Shown here: in pieces, positions 9,584 through 18,606 of the stretch
Layout: the number at the start of each line of letters is the position of its first letter
How positions within the stretch are numbered: position 1 is the stretch's first letter
Assembly: GCA_937957915.1 (NCBI GenBank)
Contig: CALGNZ010000118.1
Coordinates: forward strand, 22,659-86,658
Direction of reading: 5' to 3'
Length of the DNA stretch: 64,000 nucleotides
Origin: an uncultured Granulosicoccaceae bacterium
GTDB lineage: Bacteria; Pseudomonadota; Gammaproteobacteria; Granulosicoccales; Granulosicoccaceae
Translations under genes and position numbers: made by a program
Notes under the pieces: generated by a model
What the model saw: only the letters and a program-made list of their open reading frames with translations
Told to the model about the DNA's origin: nothing
Database searches by the model: none

Positions 9584-10246
9584 TCACTCTGCCATTTGCT
9601 CAATTACCGTTGCAAGCGCATCAATTGGCAGGATGACCGCATAGGCACCGTCGCTATCAGGCGCTGTCTCCAGCGTCACCTGATCGTGGATCACTTGATT
9701 CGAAGTTCCAATCATTGTGGTGGGCGCCAGCGTCAATTCATCAAGCGGATACAAAAGACCCGTCGATTGTAAAAACGCTACAGGCTCAAGCGGATAAACC
9801 GACAACCGCATGCCTTTTGCCAGTGACAACCGCTGCACATGACGACAGACAAAAACGATATCGTCCTCACCCACCAGGACTACCCGTTTCTGGTCCGAGT
9901 ATTTTGCAATGACATGCAAGGCCGCCAGGGTATGATCAAGCCTCTTGCCGGTGAAACCAACTGCAATGTAAAGAGGAGCATCAACACTGTACAGACACTT
10001 TTCGAAATCTGTGGTGTCCTGCTCTGCCAGCTCAACGACACGCGTGACTGATTCCCAGTGCGACCGCCGATTCAATGAATCCAGATCGCCGATAATAACC
10101 TCTGGAACAATCGACAGATTGCCGAGATGATTTGCGCCACCATCTGCTGCTATTAACGGATAATCGTGCTGCACCAATCGCAGCAGAATGTCGGTTACGC
10201 AAACGCCACCGCCCAGCAAAACAACAGGTTTGTTAAAACTGAACAT
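9584..10246 (-). CDS. thiN: Thiamine pyrophosphokinase
   Basis: Converts thiamine and ATP to thiamine pyrophosphate and AMP in the cytosol. The 220 residues carry the TPK motifs: DGGANHL (35-41), GDLDS (53-57), QDTTDFEK (76-83) and GFTGKRLDHTLA (97-108), followed by the C-terminal thiamine-binding beta domain. It is divergent from the TPP riboswitch and thiBPQ, so the two transcripts supply the salvage route: import thiamine, then pyrophosphorylate it. The 70 bases between its start and the riboswitch must hold both promoters. Confidence 0.9.
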   Translation of the reverse strand: MFSFNKPVVLLGGGVCVTDILLRLVQHDYPLIAADGGANHLGNLSIVPEVIIGDLDSLNRRSHWESVTRVVELAEQDTTDFEKCLYSVDAPLYIAVGFTGKRLDHTLAALHVIAKYSDQKRVVLVGEDDIVFVCRHVQRLSLAKGMRLSVYPLEPVAFLQSTGLLYPLDELTLAPTTMIGTSNQVIHDQVTLETAPDSDGAYAVILPIDALATVIEQMAE

Positions 10247-10300
10247 TAGATGGTTTGACGTCGTTCATACTGTTCACGGGATATCTTGCTGGAAATGCGT

Positions 10301-10306
10301 TATGAT
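10301..10306 (+). promoter_or_regulatory. Candidate -10 element for the thiBPQ transcript
   Basis: TATGAT lies about ten bases ahead of the first riboswitch base, which would start the RNA just before the P1 stem. No convincing -35 hexamer is seen, so this is a position-based suggestion. Confidence 0.35.
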
Positions 10307-10315
10307 ACCGCCCTA

Positions 10316-10389
10316 CTCGCTGGGGTGCGACACGTCGCTGAGAAAAACCCATTGAACCTGAACCAGGTAATGCTGGCGTAGGAAGTGAG
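10316..10389 (+). promoter_or_regulatory. TPP riboswitch (THI element)
   Basis: The conserved core is complete: GGGGTGC, then GCTGAGA, ACCC, TGAACCTGA and CCAGGTAATGCTGGCGTAGG. The P1 stem pairs CTCGCT (10316-10321) with AGTGAG (10384-10389). It lies upstream of thiB, a classic TPP-regulated gene. The 218 bases to the thiB start are the expression platform. They include an inverted repeat AGCGTT/AACGCT around 10532-10554, but no terminator with a U-run, so control by sequestering the translation start or by Rho is more likely than intrinsic termination. Confidence 0.97.
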
Positions 10390-10607
10390 CAAGCCGAACA
10401 CGTCAGGCTACACTACTGGCGTACCCGCGCTACCCACCTCTGCCCTGCCTCCCTGTCAAAGATTCGAGTTATGCGCTTCAAGTAAGCTCTTGAAAATATT
10501 CCTGAGTTAACTTGCCGGGCTCCGCTCTGCGAAAGCGTTTGAAGCTTCAACGCTCAAGTGAACGTCACCAGCGAATCATAAGCTAATAGATCCGGACAGG
10601 AGAGATC

Positions 10608-11606
10608 ATGAAATTCATAAGCCTGATTTTTACAGCGCTGATATCAACTGCAACGTTCGCACAAGGCAAACCTGTTTTAACGGTATATACCTACGATGCT
10701 TTTGCCGCTGACTGGGGCCCGGCACCAGGTATTGAGAAAGCATTCGAAGAGACTTGCAACTGCGACCTGGTATTCGTAGCCGCAGATTCATCAATTGGTG
10801 CCCTGCGAAAAATACAACTTGAAGGACCGCAAACCAGTGCTGATCTGATTGTCGGTCTGGACACCAACATTGCGGAAGCCGCTCGAGCCACCGGCCTTTT
10901 TGCCGAGCACGGTGCTGACACCAGCAAGGTAACGCTGCCAACGGGTGACTGGTCTGATAAAACCTTTTTACCGTTTGACTACAGCTATTTTGCTTTTGTA
11001 TATAACAAGGAAAACGTTGCCACCCCGCCAACATCATTTGAAGAGCTGATCGCACTGCCTGCAGACTTCAAAATCGTTATTCAGGATCCAAGATCAAGCA
11101 CCCCGGGGCTTGGCCTGTTACTTTGGATACAACAAGCCTATGGCGACAAGGCCAATGATATCTGGAAAGGCTTGCAACCACACATTGTAACGGTGACCAA
11201 AGGCTGGTCTGATGCCTACGGCTTGTTTTTAAAAGATGAAGCCGATATGGTGCTGTCGTACACGACTTCGCCGGCATATCATTCGATCGCTGAAAGTGAC
11301 GATCGATTCGCATCGGCAGCGTTTAGCGAAGGACATTACCTGCAGATTGAAGTCGCCGGCATACTGCAGTCATCAAAGAATCAACAACTCGCACGCGACT
11401 TCCTCCAGTTCATGTTGAGCGATACCGTACAGGATATTATTCCAACCACAAACTGGGTGTATCCTGCCACCTCAACCGAGGCCGGTTTGCCAGAGGGGTT
11501 TCAATCACTGCACTTGCCAGAAAAGACACTTTTGATAGATGGCGTTGAAGTTGAGAAACAGCGTAAATCATGGATTGATCAGTGGGTTGATACGCTCGGC
11601 CAATAG
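10608..11606 (+). CDS. thiB: Thiamine ABC transporter, periplasmic substrate-binding protein
   Basis: Captures thiamine, thiamine phosphate or TPP in the periplasm for the ThiPQ transporter. It has 332 residues with a signal peptide (MKFISLIFTALISTATFA, cleaved near residue 18), then the ThiB-type start of the mature protein, LTVYTYDAFAADWGPAPGI, and ThiB/TbpA stretches such as LPFDYSYFAFVYNKE. A GGAGAG site is placed well for the ATG. It is the first gene behind the TPP riboswitch and is followed by thiP. Confidence 0.93.
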   Translation: MKFISLIFTALISTATFAQGKPVLTVYTYDAFAADWGPAPGIEKAFEETCNCDLVFVAADSSIGALRKIQLEGPQTSADLIVGLDTNIAEAARATGLFAEHGADTSKVTLPTGDWSDKTFLPFDYSYFAFVYNKENVATPPTSFEELIALPADFKIVIQDPRSSTPGLGLLLWIQQAYGDKANDIWKGLQPHIVTVTKGWSDAYGLFLKDEADMVLSYTTSPAYHSIAESDDRFASAAFSEGHYLQIEVAGILQSSKNQQLARDFLQFMLSDTVQDIIPTTNWVYPATSTEAGLPEGFQSLHLPEKTLLIDGVEVEKQRKSWIDQWVDTLGQ

Positions 11607-11708
11607 CACTATCGTTGCCCCGATACAGCAATCGTGCGTCGGGGCAACCCGTTATGTTTAGCGTAAAACCACAATACTCACGGAGCCTGACGGCAGACGC
11701 CGGAACTA

Positions 11709-13325
11709 ATGCAGCTTAAGGGCAATCGACAGTCACTGCTTCCCGGCTTCGTAGTCAGTTGTGCTCTGTTTGCAATGGCAACGGGTTTACTGCTGCTGTT
11801 GTTTTCACAGCAGGGAAACAACAGTATAAACCTGGGTTCAAGATACCACCGTATCCTTGCCTGGACCGCCCTGCAAGCTACCCTGTCCACAATGATTTCG
11901 GTTGTCATCGGAATCGTCTTAGGCTGGGCGCTCAGTCATCGACAACGGTTCCCTGGTCGTGCTGTGTTCATCGCATTGTTGTCGTCAGCACTGGTATTGC
12001 CCACTCTGGTGGTAGCGCTCGGCCTGGTCACCGTGCTCGGACGATCAGGCTGGATTAACGATGCTTTGCAACTGGCAGGGTTCGATCCCTTCAAACCTTT
12101 TATATACGGCTTGCCAGGCATACTTATCGCCCATGCCTATTTTAACGCATCTTTTGCTGCACGCACCGTACTCAATCGGCTGCAATCAATTCCATCGTCA
12201 CAACTAAAACTGGCATCAAGCCTTGGCCTAACCCCTTTACAACGATTCAGGTTGCTCGAGTTTCCTGCACTTACCACTGCACTACCGGCATTGTGCACCA
12301 CCATTTTTCTGCTGTGCTTCACCTCCTTCGCTATTGTGTTGGTTCTTGGGGGCTCACCAAAATACAACACATTGGAAGTATCAATCTACGAGGCGATAAA
12401 ACTCGACTTTGATCTTGGCAGGGCTATTGGCCTGTCACTGTTACAACTCGGGGTTTGTGCGCTGCTGGTATTGGCGACCAACCGTTCAGCCAGTGTGCTT
12501 TCGATTGGCGCTCCTGCACGTCTTACAACAGGCCTGCACTACAGCAAAACAGAGATTGCAAATCAGTATCTTGTGATCGTTACTTTCGGAATATTTTTTC
12601 TAATGCCGCTGGTCGCTATCGTCAGTGACGGAGTCACCGGCGATTTGTTCAAGGTGTTGCTTCAACCGGTTTTCGTTAAAGCGCTAATAACAAGTATAGC
12701 TATAGCCACCGCCTCTACCATTATCGTACTGTTTGCGAGCATACTCATTTGCAGCTCGATAACAACGCTGGCTGTGCGGCAAGGTGCAGAAGCTTCACTG
12801 CTGAGTCGATTGATGCTCAGGTTTATTAATTTTTCTGCAACGCTGTATCTGGTTATACCTTCGCTGGTGCTGGGTCTTGGTTTCTTTTTGTTAGCCAGGC
12901 AAACAGGCGGTAGTTATTTGCTGTGGTCAGTTGTTTCCCTGCTGGCTGCCAATACCCTGCTCGTGTTGCCGTTCGCTTTAACAAGTCTGTCACCAGCAAT
13001 GATTAAAGCGGCCAACCGTTACGATAGACTGGCGCTTTCCCTGTCAATTACCGGCCTTGCCCGATGGAGGCTAATAGAGTCGACACTCGTCAGACCAGAG
13101 CTGGCGTATGTCGCCAGTCTGGCTTTCTGTATGTCTCTCGGTGACCTTGGTGTTATTGCATTGTTTGGCAGTCAGGACTTTGTCACCCTGCCGTGGCTGC
13201 TATACCAAAAGATGGGCTCCTATCGTACTGCCGAAGCCGCAGGAGTGGCACTGGTGACACTTGCACTAACGCTTTTTGTATTTCTCACGCTACCACGCAT
13301 CGGCACGGCACCCAGGGAGACTTAA
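11709..13325 (+). CDS. thiP: Thiamine ABC transporter permease
   Basis: Inner-membrane permease of the thiamine importer, 538 residues with about twelve membrane segments in two homologous MetI-type halves (roughly 40-260 and 290-530). The first half shows the EAA-type coupling loop with LKLASSLGLTPLQRFRLLEFP, the second AANRYDRLALSLSITGLARWRLIE. This fused two-domain layout is standard for ThiP. The stop is two bases ahead of the thiQ start, so the two are translationally linked. Confidence 0.95.
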   Translation: MQLKGNRQSLLPGFVVSCALFAMATGLLLLLFSQQGNNSINLGSRYHRILAWTALQATLSTMISVVIGIVLGWALSHRQRFPGRAVFIALLSSALVLPTLVVALGLVTVLGRSGWINDALQLAGFDPFKPFIYGLPGILIAHAYFNASFAARTVLNRLQSIPSSQLKLASSLGLTPLQRFRLLEFPALTTALPALCTTIFLLCFTSFAIVLVLGGSPKYNTLEVSIYEAIKLDFDLGRAIGLSLLQLGVCALLVLATNRSASVLSIGAPARLTTGLHYSKTEIANQYLVIVTFGIFFLMPLVAIVSDGVTGDLFKVLLQPVFVKALITSIAIATASTIIVLFASILICSSITTLAVRQGAEASLLSRLMLRFINFSATLYLVIPSLVLGLGFFLLARQTGGSYLLWSVVSLLAANTLLVLPFALTSLSPAMIKAANRYDRLALSLSITGLARWRLIESTLVRPELAYVASLAFCMSLGDLGVIALFGSQDFVTLPWLLYQKMGSYRTAEAAGVALVTLALTLFVFLTLPRIGTAPRET

Positions 13326-13327
13326 CA

Positions 13328-13981
13328 TTGCTTATTCTCGAATCCGTAGCGTTTCAGTATCCGCGAACAGCAACTACCTATTCTTTCGACATGCAGGCGA
13401 GTGCCGGAGCAGTCACTGCAATTACCGGCAAGTCAGGGTGCGGCAAGTCAACCTTGCTCGATTTGATCGCCGGGTTTCAACAGCCAGGCAGCGGTGATAT
13501 TTATTGGCATGATCAGCCACTAAACAAATTGACTCCGGCGGCACGACCAGTGACCACTGTTTTTCAGCGCAATAATCTGTTCGAGCACCGCAATGCAATT
13601 GACAATGTCATTGTCGGCATTAATCCAAAGATTCCATCTTACGGCATTGACTATGACGCAGCAGCGGAGGCGCTGGCTTTAGTCGGTTTGGCAGGGTTTG
13701 AAAAAAAACGTGCTAGCCAACTGTCTGGCGGACAGCAACAAAGAGTAGCTATTGCAAGAGCATTGGTCAGAGCAACAGCAGACAAGGCGCCATTGATTCA
13801 ATTTGACGAGCCATTCAGTGCACTCGACCAGGCTACTCGCGAACAGATGTTATCGCTCGTAAAGCGCCTGGCAACAACCCATCAATGTGCCATTCTCATG
13901 GTTACCCACAGCATTGCTGATTGTGATGCAATAGCCGACGCGCGTTACGAAATTCGAGATGGACGCCTGTTTAGCCTTTGA
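13328..13981 (+). CDS. thiQ: Thiamine ABC transporter ATP-binding protein
   Basis: ATPase that powers thiamine import. I place the start at the TTG at 13328, right after the thiP stop, because AGGGAG precedes it by about eight bases and the protein then begins MLILESVAF as ABC ATPases do. Longer in-frame starts would run deep inside thiP. The 217 residues have Walker A GKSGCGKST (34-42), the ABC signature LSGGQQQR (132-139) and Walker B LIQFDEPFSALD (156-167). The length is slightly below the E. coli protein. Third gene of thiBPQ under the TPP riboswitch. Confidence 0.93.
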   Translation: MLILESVAFQYPRTATTYSFDMQASAGAVTAITGKSGCGKSTLLDLIAGFQQPGSGDIYWHDQPLNKLTPAARPVTTVFQRNNLFEHRNAIDNVIVGINPKIPSYGIDYDAAAEALALVGLAGFEKKRASQLSGGQQQRVAIARALVRATADKAPLIQFDEPFSALDQATREQMLSLVKRLATTHQCAILMVTHSIADCDAIADARYEIRDGRLFSL

Positions 13982-14004
13982 TCACACGCCGCGTAACACT
14001 GTGG

Positions 14005-15591
14005 CTAGGCATCGGCTATCTTTGCCCGTTCTTTATCAACCAACACACGTCTGAGAATTTTACCCGCCAGTGACTTCGGAATTTCAGTGGCTGCTTCAAC
14101 CTGCCGAATTTTCTTATAGGGAGCTATTTGTGCATTTACTGCATCTGCGATTTCATCAACAGTCGCCGTGGCATCAGCCTTGAGCACTATAAACGCTTTT
14201 GGAATTTCACCAGCGTCTTCATCCGGAACCGGGATGACAGCAGCATCCGCAACACTGGTATGCGCCAACAATAAGGCCTCAAGCTCGGCCGGTGCTACCT
14301 GAAATCCTTTGTACTTTATTAGCTCTTTAAGGCGGTCGATCACAAACAGGTAGTGGTCATCGTCGTGATAGCCGATATCACCCGTGTGCAGCCAGCCATC
14401 TTCGTCAATTGTTGCAGCAGTGGCCTGCGCATTGTTCAGATAGCCCTGCATCACTTGCGGCCCTCGAATCAACACCTCTCCCTGCTGATTGGCAGGCAGT
14501 GACTCGCCGGTATCTACATCGACGATTTTGGTTTCTGTATTGGGCAGCGCCAAGCCGGCTGAGCCATGCTTTATTCTGGCTGCGTCATAGGGATTGATAT
14601 GTGTGACCGGACTGGTCTCCGTTAGTCCGTAACCCTGCGTGACCAGACAACCAATGCGTTGGCTGCAGGCATTGGATGCCTCCTCTCCAAGCGGTGCCGC
14701 ACCGGAGTTCACGTATTGAAGACTGGACAAATCATAGTTATCCACGGCGGGATGTTTGGTTAAACCAACCACTATTGGCGGCACCAGCGGCGCTCTTGTC
14801 ACCTTGTATTTTTCAATAAGAGACAGGAACTCCTCCATATCAAAGCGCGGCATGGTAACAACGGTTGCGCCCGTTATAAGCGTCGCAATCATAATAACCA
14901 CCATGCCGTAAATGTGGAAGAACGGCAGCACACCAATTACCGTATCGTCCGGAGTGGTTGGTTTGAAACCATCCATTGACTGAACCTGAATCAGATTAGC
15001 AACTACGTTTGCGTGCGTTAACATCACACCTTTTGATACGCCGGTTGTGCCACTGGAATACGGCAGAACCAGCAAATCAGTTGCAGCATTAATCGAGGGG
15101 GGAACAAACTCGCCGCAGTCAGCCATTAAGTCATTAAACGCAACGGTGTCAGGTGCGCCATCAAAGGCGAAAATTTCGGTAATACCATTCGCAGCGCCCG
15201 CCTCGGCGGCTTTATCAGCGAACATACCGAGCGTGATAATCGAACGCGCACCGGAGTCAGCCAACTGCTTACCTAGTTCAGCGACCGTATATAGCGGGTT
15301 TACTGTGGTAACCACTCCACCTGCCAGCGCGACGCCAATAAATGCAATGGCATACTCTGGCAAATTGGCACTATAGATAGCCAGACAGTCCCCAGGTTTG
15401 AAACCCCGCTTGGCGAGGTTGCCTGCAACATTTTGAACCAGCTTACCAAATTGTGCATAGGAGTAAGTGCGGCCGCCAGGCCCATCGATGAGTGCAGGCG
15501 TATCACCAAATTGCGCCACATGCGCGAGCAAGAACTCGGGTAGCGATTGATCTGGTATGGAGACAGATGGAGATTGACTGCTTACTATCAT
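14005..15591 (-). CDS. AMP-dependent acyl-CoA synthetase (4-coumarate:CoA ligase-like)
   Basis: Activates a carboxylic acid through an acyl-adenylate to the CoA thioester. The 528 residues have the AMP-binding P-loop YSSGTTGVSKG (178-188), the GWLHTGDIGY stretch, the hinge DRLKELIKYKGFQVAPAELE and a C-terminal PKSLAGKILRR lysine loop. The pattern is closest to 4-coumarate/aryl or medium-chain acid ligases; the substrate is not determined. The MFS transporter gene lies 100 bases upstream on the same strand, suggesting uptake and activation of the same acid. It converges with thiQ. Confidence 0.9.
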   Translation of the reverse strand: MIVSSQSPSVSIPDQSLPEFLLAHVAQFGDTPALIDGPGGRTYSYAQFGKLVQNVAGNLAKRGFKPGDCLAIYSANLPEYAIAFIGVALAGGVVTTVNPLYTVAELGKQLADSGARSIITLGMFADKAAEAGAANGITEIFAFDGAPDTVAFNDLMADCGEFVPPSINAATDLLVLPYSSGTTGVSKGVMLTHANVVANLIQVQSMDGFKPTTPDDTVIGVLPFFHIYGMVVIMIATLITGATVVTMPRFDMEEFLSLIEKYKVTRAPLVPPIVVGLTKHPAVDNYDLSSLQYVNSGAAPLGEEASNACSQRIGCLVTQGYGLTETSPVTHINPYDAARIKHGSAGLALPNTETKIVDVDTGESLPANQQGEVLIRGPQVMQGYLNNAQATAATIDEDGWLHTGDIGYHDDDHYLFVIDRLKELIKYKGFQVAPAELEALLLAHTSVADAAVIPVPDEDAGEIPKAFIVLKADATATVDEIADAVNAQIAPYKKIRQVEAATEIPKSLAGKILRRVLVDKERAKIADA

Positions 15592-15691
15592 TTGATCTTC
15601 CGGCCAATGGGCGTTTGATCAATTGAAACATATATCAGGGTAAATCACGAGAGTGCAAACTGGCAGTCCTGGACAACGATTACAGTTGCCA

Positions 15692-16903
15692 CTAACTGGC
15701 TGCGGACACTGGCGGAACCAGTCGTGTAGCGCAAACCAAACTGGCAACTGCCATAGCTGCCAGCAAGGCAAATGCGACCTGGTAGCTCTGCGAGTGGTCA
15801 AATATCATCCCTGCAATGATGGGCATTGCCGCCCCGCCCAGGGTACCAAAAAGCACCACCGTGCCAAAGATAGCCCCATGCTCTTTTAAACCAAAGTATT
15901 CTGCAATGGTTGGAGACACTACGGTAAATAGACCGCCATGCGCAAAGCCATAAAAAAACGCAAACACGTAAAACATGGCGATTTTATCGATAAACACCAG
16001 CGCTGTTAAGCTCAGCGCCAATGGGGTAAGACAGAAAATGTAACTCACGCGGCCGCCAACTTTATCGACAGACAAACCTACCAGCAATCGTCCGACAATA
16101 CTGCTCAACGCAATAGTAGACAACAGTGTTGCGGCAGCAGCGCCGGTCATACCACTATCGATGCCATGCGGTACGATATGCACCGGTATTGTGGTTAGTG
16201 ATGCAAAAAAGAAAAACTGCATCGCACACAGCAACCAAAGCTGCGGTGTGGCGCGCGCCTGCGCAAAAGCGAAGCCTGTTGTTTCAGCTGCCATGTTGGC
16301 GCGACTGCTTTTGGTGCCACTGTCAGCCCCCGTCATCCAGGCAGCTACGCACAACACGATTGCACCTGAAATACCCATCGCAACAAATGTGTCACGCCAG
16401 CCCATCTTTGCGATAAAAAATACGACGATTAGCGGTATCAACATCTGTCCGGTTGCCGTACCGACTTTAACGATGCCAGTCATCAGCCCCCGACGTCGAG
16501 GATAGCTGCGTGCGACAGTAGATAGCGTGACAACATCATGTGTTGCCAGACCAACCCCCACCAGGCCAGCGTAGATCAAAAACACGTGCCAGGGCTGGCT
16601 GATACCTGACATCAGCAGATACGCCAAACCCGTACAGAGCCCGGTCACCGTCAACACCCAGCGCGGACCAAAGCGATCGTTGAGTCGTCCAGCAAGTATT
16701 GCCAGCAACCCCATACTTAAAAACCCTACTGAGGAAGCCGCTGACAGCATGGTTCTGGACCAGCCAAACTCCTGCTCTAGTTCACTAAAGAAAACGCCGT
16801 ACGCAAACATATATCCGATGGTGACCGCCTGAATCAAAAATGCTCCAGCGACCACCACAGTACGTCTATCAAATTCCAGCGGCAAGGGACGAACTCCGTT
16901 CAA
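15692..16903 (-). CDS. MFS transporter (monocarboxylate / oxalate-formate antiporter type)
   Basis: A 403-residue protein with twelve hydrophobic segments. MFS motif A after the second helix reads AGRLNDRFGPRW, and a related LLVGLSVDKVGGRVSY follows helix 8. The start at a TTG (16903) is the only reasonable one before the first helix. Proteins of this shape move monocarboxylates and aromatic acids. The adjacent acyl-CoA synthetase on the same strand supports an organic acid substrate. No closer assignment is possible from the sequence. Confidence 0.88.
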   Translation of the reverse strand: MNGVRPLPLEFDRRTVVVAGAFLIQAVTIGYMFAYGVFFSELEQEFGWSRTMLSAASSVGFLSMGLLAILAGRLNDRFGPRWVLTVTGLCTGLAYLLMSGISQPWHVFLIYAGLVGVGLATHDVVTLSTVARSYPRRRGLMTGIVKVGTATGQMLIPLIVVFFIAKMGWRDTFVAMGISGAIVLCVAAWMTGADSGTKSSRANMAAETTGFAFAQARATPQLWLLCAMQFFFFASLTTIPVHIVPHGIDSGMTGAAAATLLSTIALSSIVGRLLVGLSVDKVGGRVSYIFCLTPLALSLTALVFIDKIAMFYVFAFFYGFAHGGLFTVVSPTIAEYFGLKEHGAIFGTVVLFGTLGGAAMPIIAGMIFDHSQSYQVAFALLAAMAVASLVCATRLVPPVSAAS

Positions 16904-17178
16904 TTGGGGACTTGCCAGCAGAACATGCAGACATTCTTTGCAGACAGGCAGAGTGGCTCATAGAAGTATAAACATCATGAGCAATTGTGAAATATGGCAA
17001 CTGGCCATAGACAGCGGTACCGCAATAATTTACTCAGGCACCACCAAAAGAATGCCTTGCGGATTAATTCTTACGAGGCAGTAAATTTTTGCCGGATGAC
17101 AGACAATCTAAATAATCGCAGCGAGTTTGCCGTGTTATTTTGCTCATCCGCACACTTGTATTATCAGGGTATACCAGA

Positions 17179-17781
17179 ATGAACAAGAAATTTTTATTTT
17201 CAATAATTTTATCGTCAACCGCCATTGTCGCCTGCAGCCCCAGCGACACCCCGTACATAGACATGTGCCAGAAAGTCACTGGAAACCTGGTAGAGTCGAT
17301 CAGCGAATGGAGCGAACCCAACAAGTCCGAGAGCGACGGCTCGCTGTTTGTCACAGTCGCTTACTCAACTTCCGTTGGCGACTCTGGAAGTGCTGTCTGC
17401 AAATATGTCGAAGGCGACAATGGCAACTATGTCACCTCGCCAAGAGCCGTTTCACTGAACGGTCGTGATGTTGAACAGAAAAAGGTAATGGTTGCGACGT
17501 TGAAGTCAACAAAAGCTACCTTCAAGGAGTCTGCTGAGGAGACCAAAGAACAGGCAACCGAGCTAGCCTCGGAGGCGTCTGAAAAAGCAGCTGAATTGGC
17601 GGTAAAGGCAGAAGAGATGGCCGGCGACGCGAAAGTGAAAGCAACTGAACTGGCCGGTAAAGCTCAGGAAAAAGCAACAGAGCTGGCCGGGCAGGCAGCG
17701 GACATTGCAGATGTGGCAAAAGAAAAGGCACGGCAAGCCGCACTTGAGGCCAGCAAGTCTGTTCAGCAAAAGCTCGAATAG
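17179..17781 (+). CDS. Lipoprotein with LEA-like helical repeat tail
   Basis: Unrecognised 200-residue protein. The ATG at 17179 gives a lipoprotein signal MNKKFLFSIILSSTAIVAC with the lipid-bearing Cys at 19. Residues 20-110 form a small domain with two more cysteines (C30, C74), a possible disulfide. From about 115 to the end the sequence is one long amphipathic helix of approximate 11-residue repeats (KATELAGKAQEKATELAGQA), like LEA or apolipoprotein-type helices. It should be anchored to a membrane facing the periplasm. An upstream in-frame ATG at 17140 would hide the lipobox and is less likely. Function unknown. Confidence 0.8.
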   Translation: MNKKFLFSIILSSTAIVACSPSDTPYIDMCQKVTGNLVESISEWSEPNKSESDGSLFVTVAYSTSVGDSGSAVCKYVEGDNGNYVTSPRAVSLNGRDVEQKKVMVATLKSTKATFKESAEETKEQATELASEASEKAAELAVKAEEMAGDAKVKATELAGKAQEKATELAGQAADIADVAKEKARQAALEASKSVQQKLE

Positions 17782-18037
17782 CAGCACACTGAAAATTGAC
17801 GGAGCGATAGTGGCAATCTGCCACTATCGCACCAGTCAAACATTCCACCCTGGAATCTAATGGCCAGGACGCTCTGAATTGATCTTCCGGCACGCCTGGC
17901 AAACCAGGCCAGAGCACAGGGGAATGCGGTCTTCCGGCAAACGGTACAATTCATCAAAGACAGGCGAACATTCACCACCTATACTCGAACTAGCTTCACT
18001 ATGGTGATGCAGACCATTATCGGCAAGGAGCAAACCG

Positions 18038-18574
18038 ATGAAATTTTGGCGAACGTTACCGCGCCGCACTGGCGCTGGCTTTATAATATTAACAGCTCTG
18101 CTTGTGCTCGCTCTGTCAGCCTCACGGGCGTCAGCACAGAATTTTCTTGTTGAATACACAGACGAGAAGCTCTCGGTTCAAGCTAACAATACCCAGATCA
18201 AAGAACTGTTGCTTGAGATTCAGAATAAAACCGGCATCCGGGTAAATTTTATTGCTGAACCGAAAAACTCGGTTTCACTCAACATAATCGACCAGTCTGT
18301 CGAGACTGCGATTGCGAAGATCACCGAAAACCACATGATTATCCACGACATCGTCAACGGAAAAAAAACCATCAGTGAGTTAATCATTATTTCTGATGAT
18401 CCTGAATTGAGAAGCTCCGGCGGTGGCTCAGCCAACCTGCCAAGCGGGCAACCGGCACCCGCTGTCGAGGAACCCTCTCCAACAAACGAACCATCGACTG
18501 AACCAGGTAACGAGCTGAATCCGGAAAACACCCCGTCCACTGACAATTCCACACCTCCACCCAATTCAAATTAG
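18038..18574 (+). CDS. Secreted protein with STN-like domain and Pro-rich tail
   Basis: A 178-residue protein with a good AAGGAG site. Signal peptide at about 1-33 (ALSASRASA before Q34). Residues 44-120 look like the STN (secretin/TonB short N-terminal) fold: SVQANNTQIKELLLEIQNKTG, then VSLNIIDQSVETAIAKI. STN domains normally sit at the front of secretins, TonB receptors or FecR partners. Here the protein instead ends in a disordered Pro/Ser/Thr/Glu-rich tail (125-178) with no further domain. A partner protein is therefore implied but not visible. It converges with the hydantoinase gene. Confidence 0.75.
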   Translation: MKFWRTLPRRTGAGFIILTALLVLALSASRASAQNFLVEYTDEKLSVQANNTQIKELLLEIQNKTGIRVNFIAEPKNSVSLNIIDQSVETAIAKITENHMIIHDIVNGKKTISELIIISDDPELRSSGGGSANLPSGQPAPAVEEPSPTNEPSTEPGNELNPENTPSTDNSTPPPNSN

Positions 18575-18606
18575 CTTATAGAGCGGTTACGCCAACGCCG
18601 GCTCTA

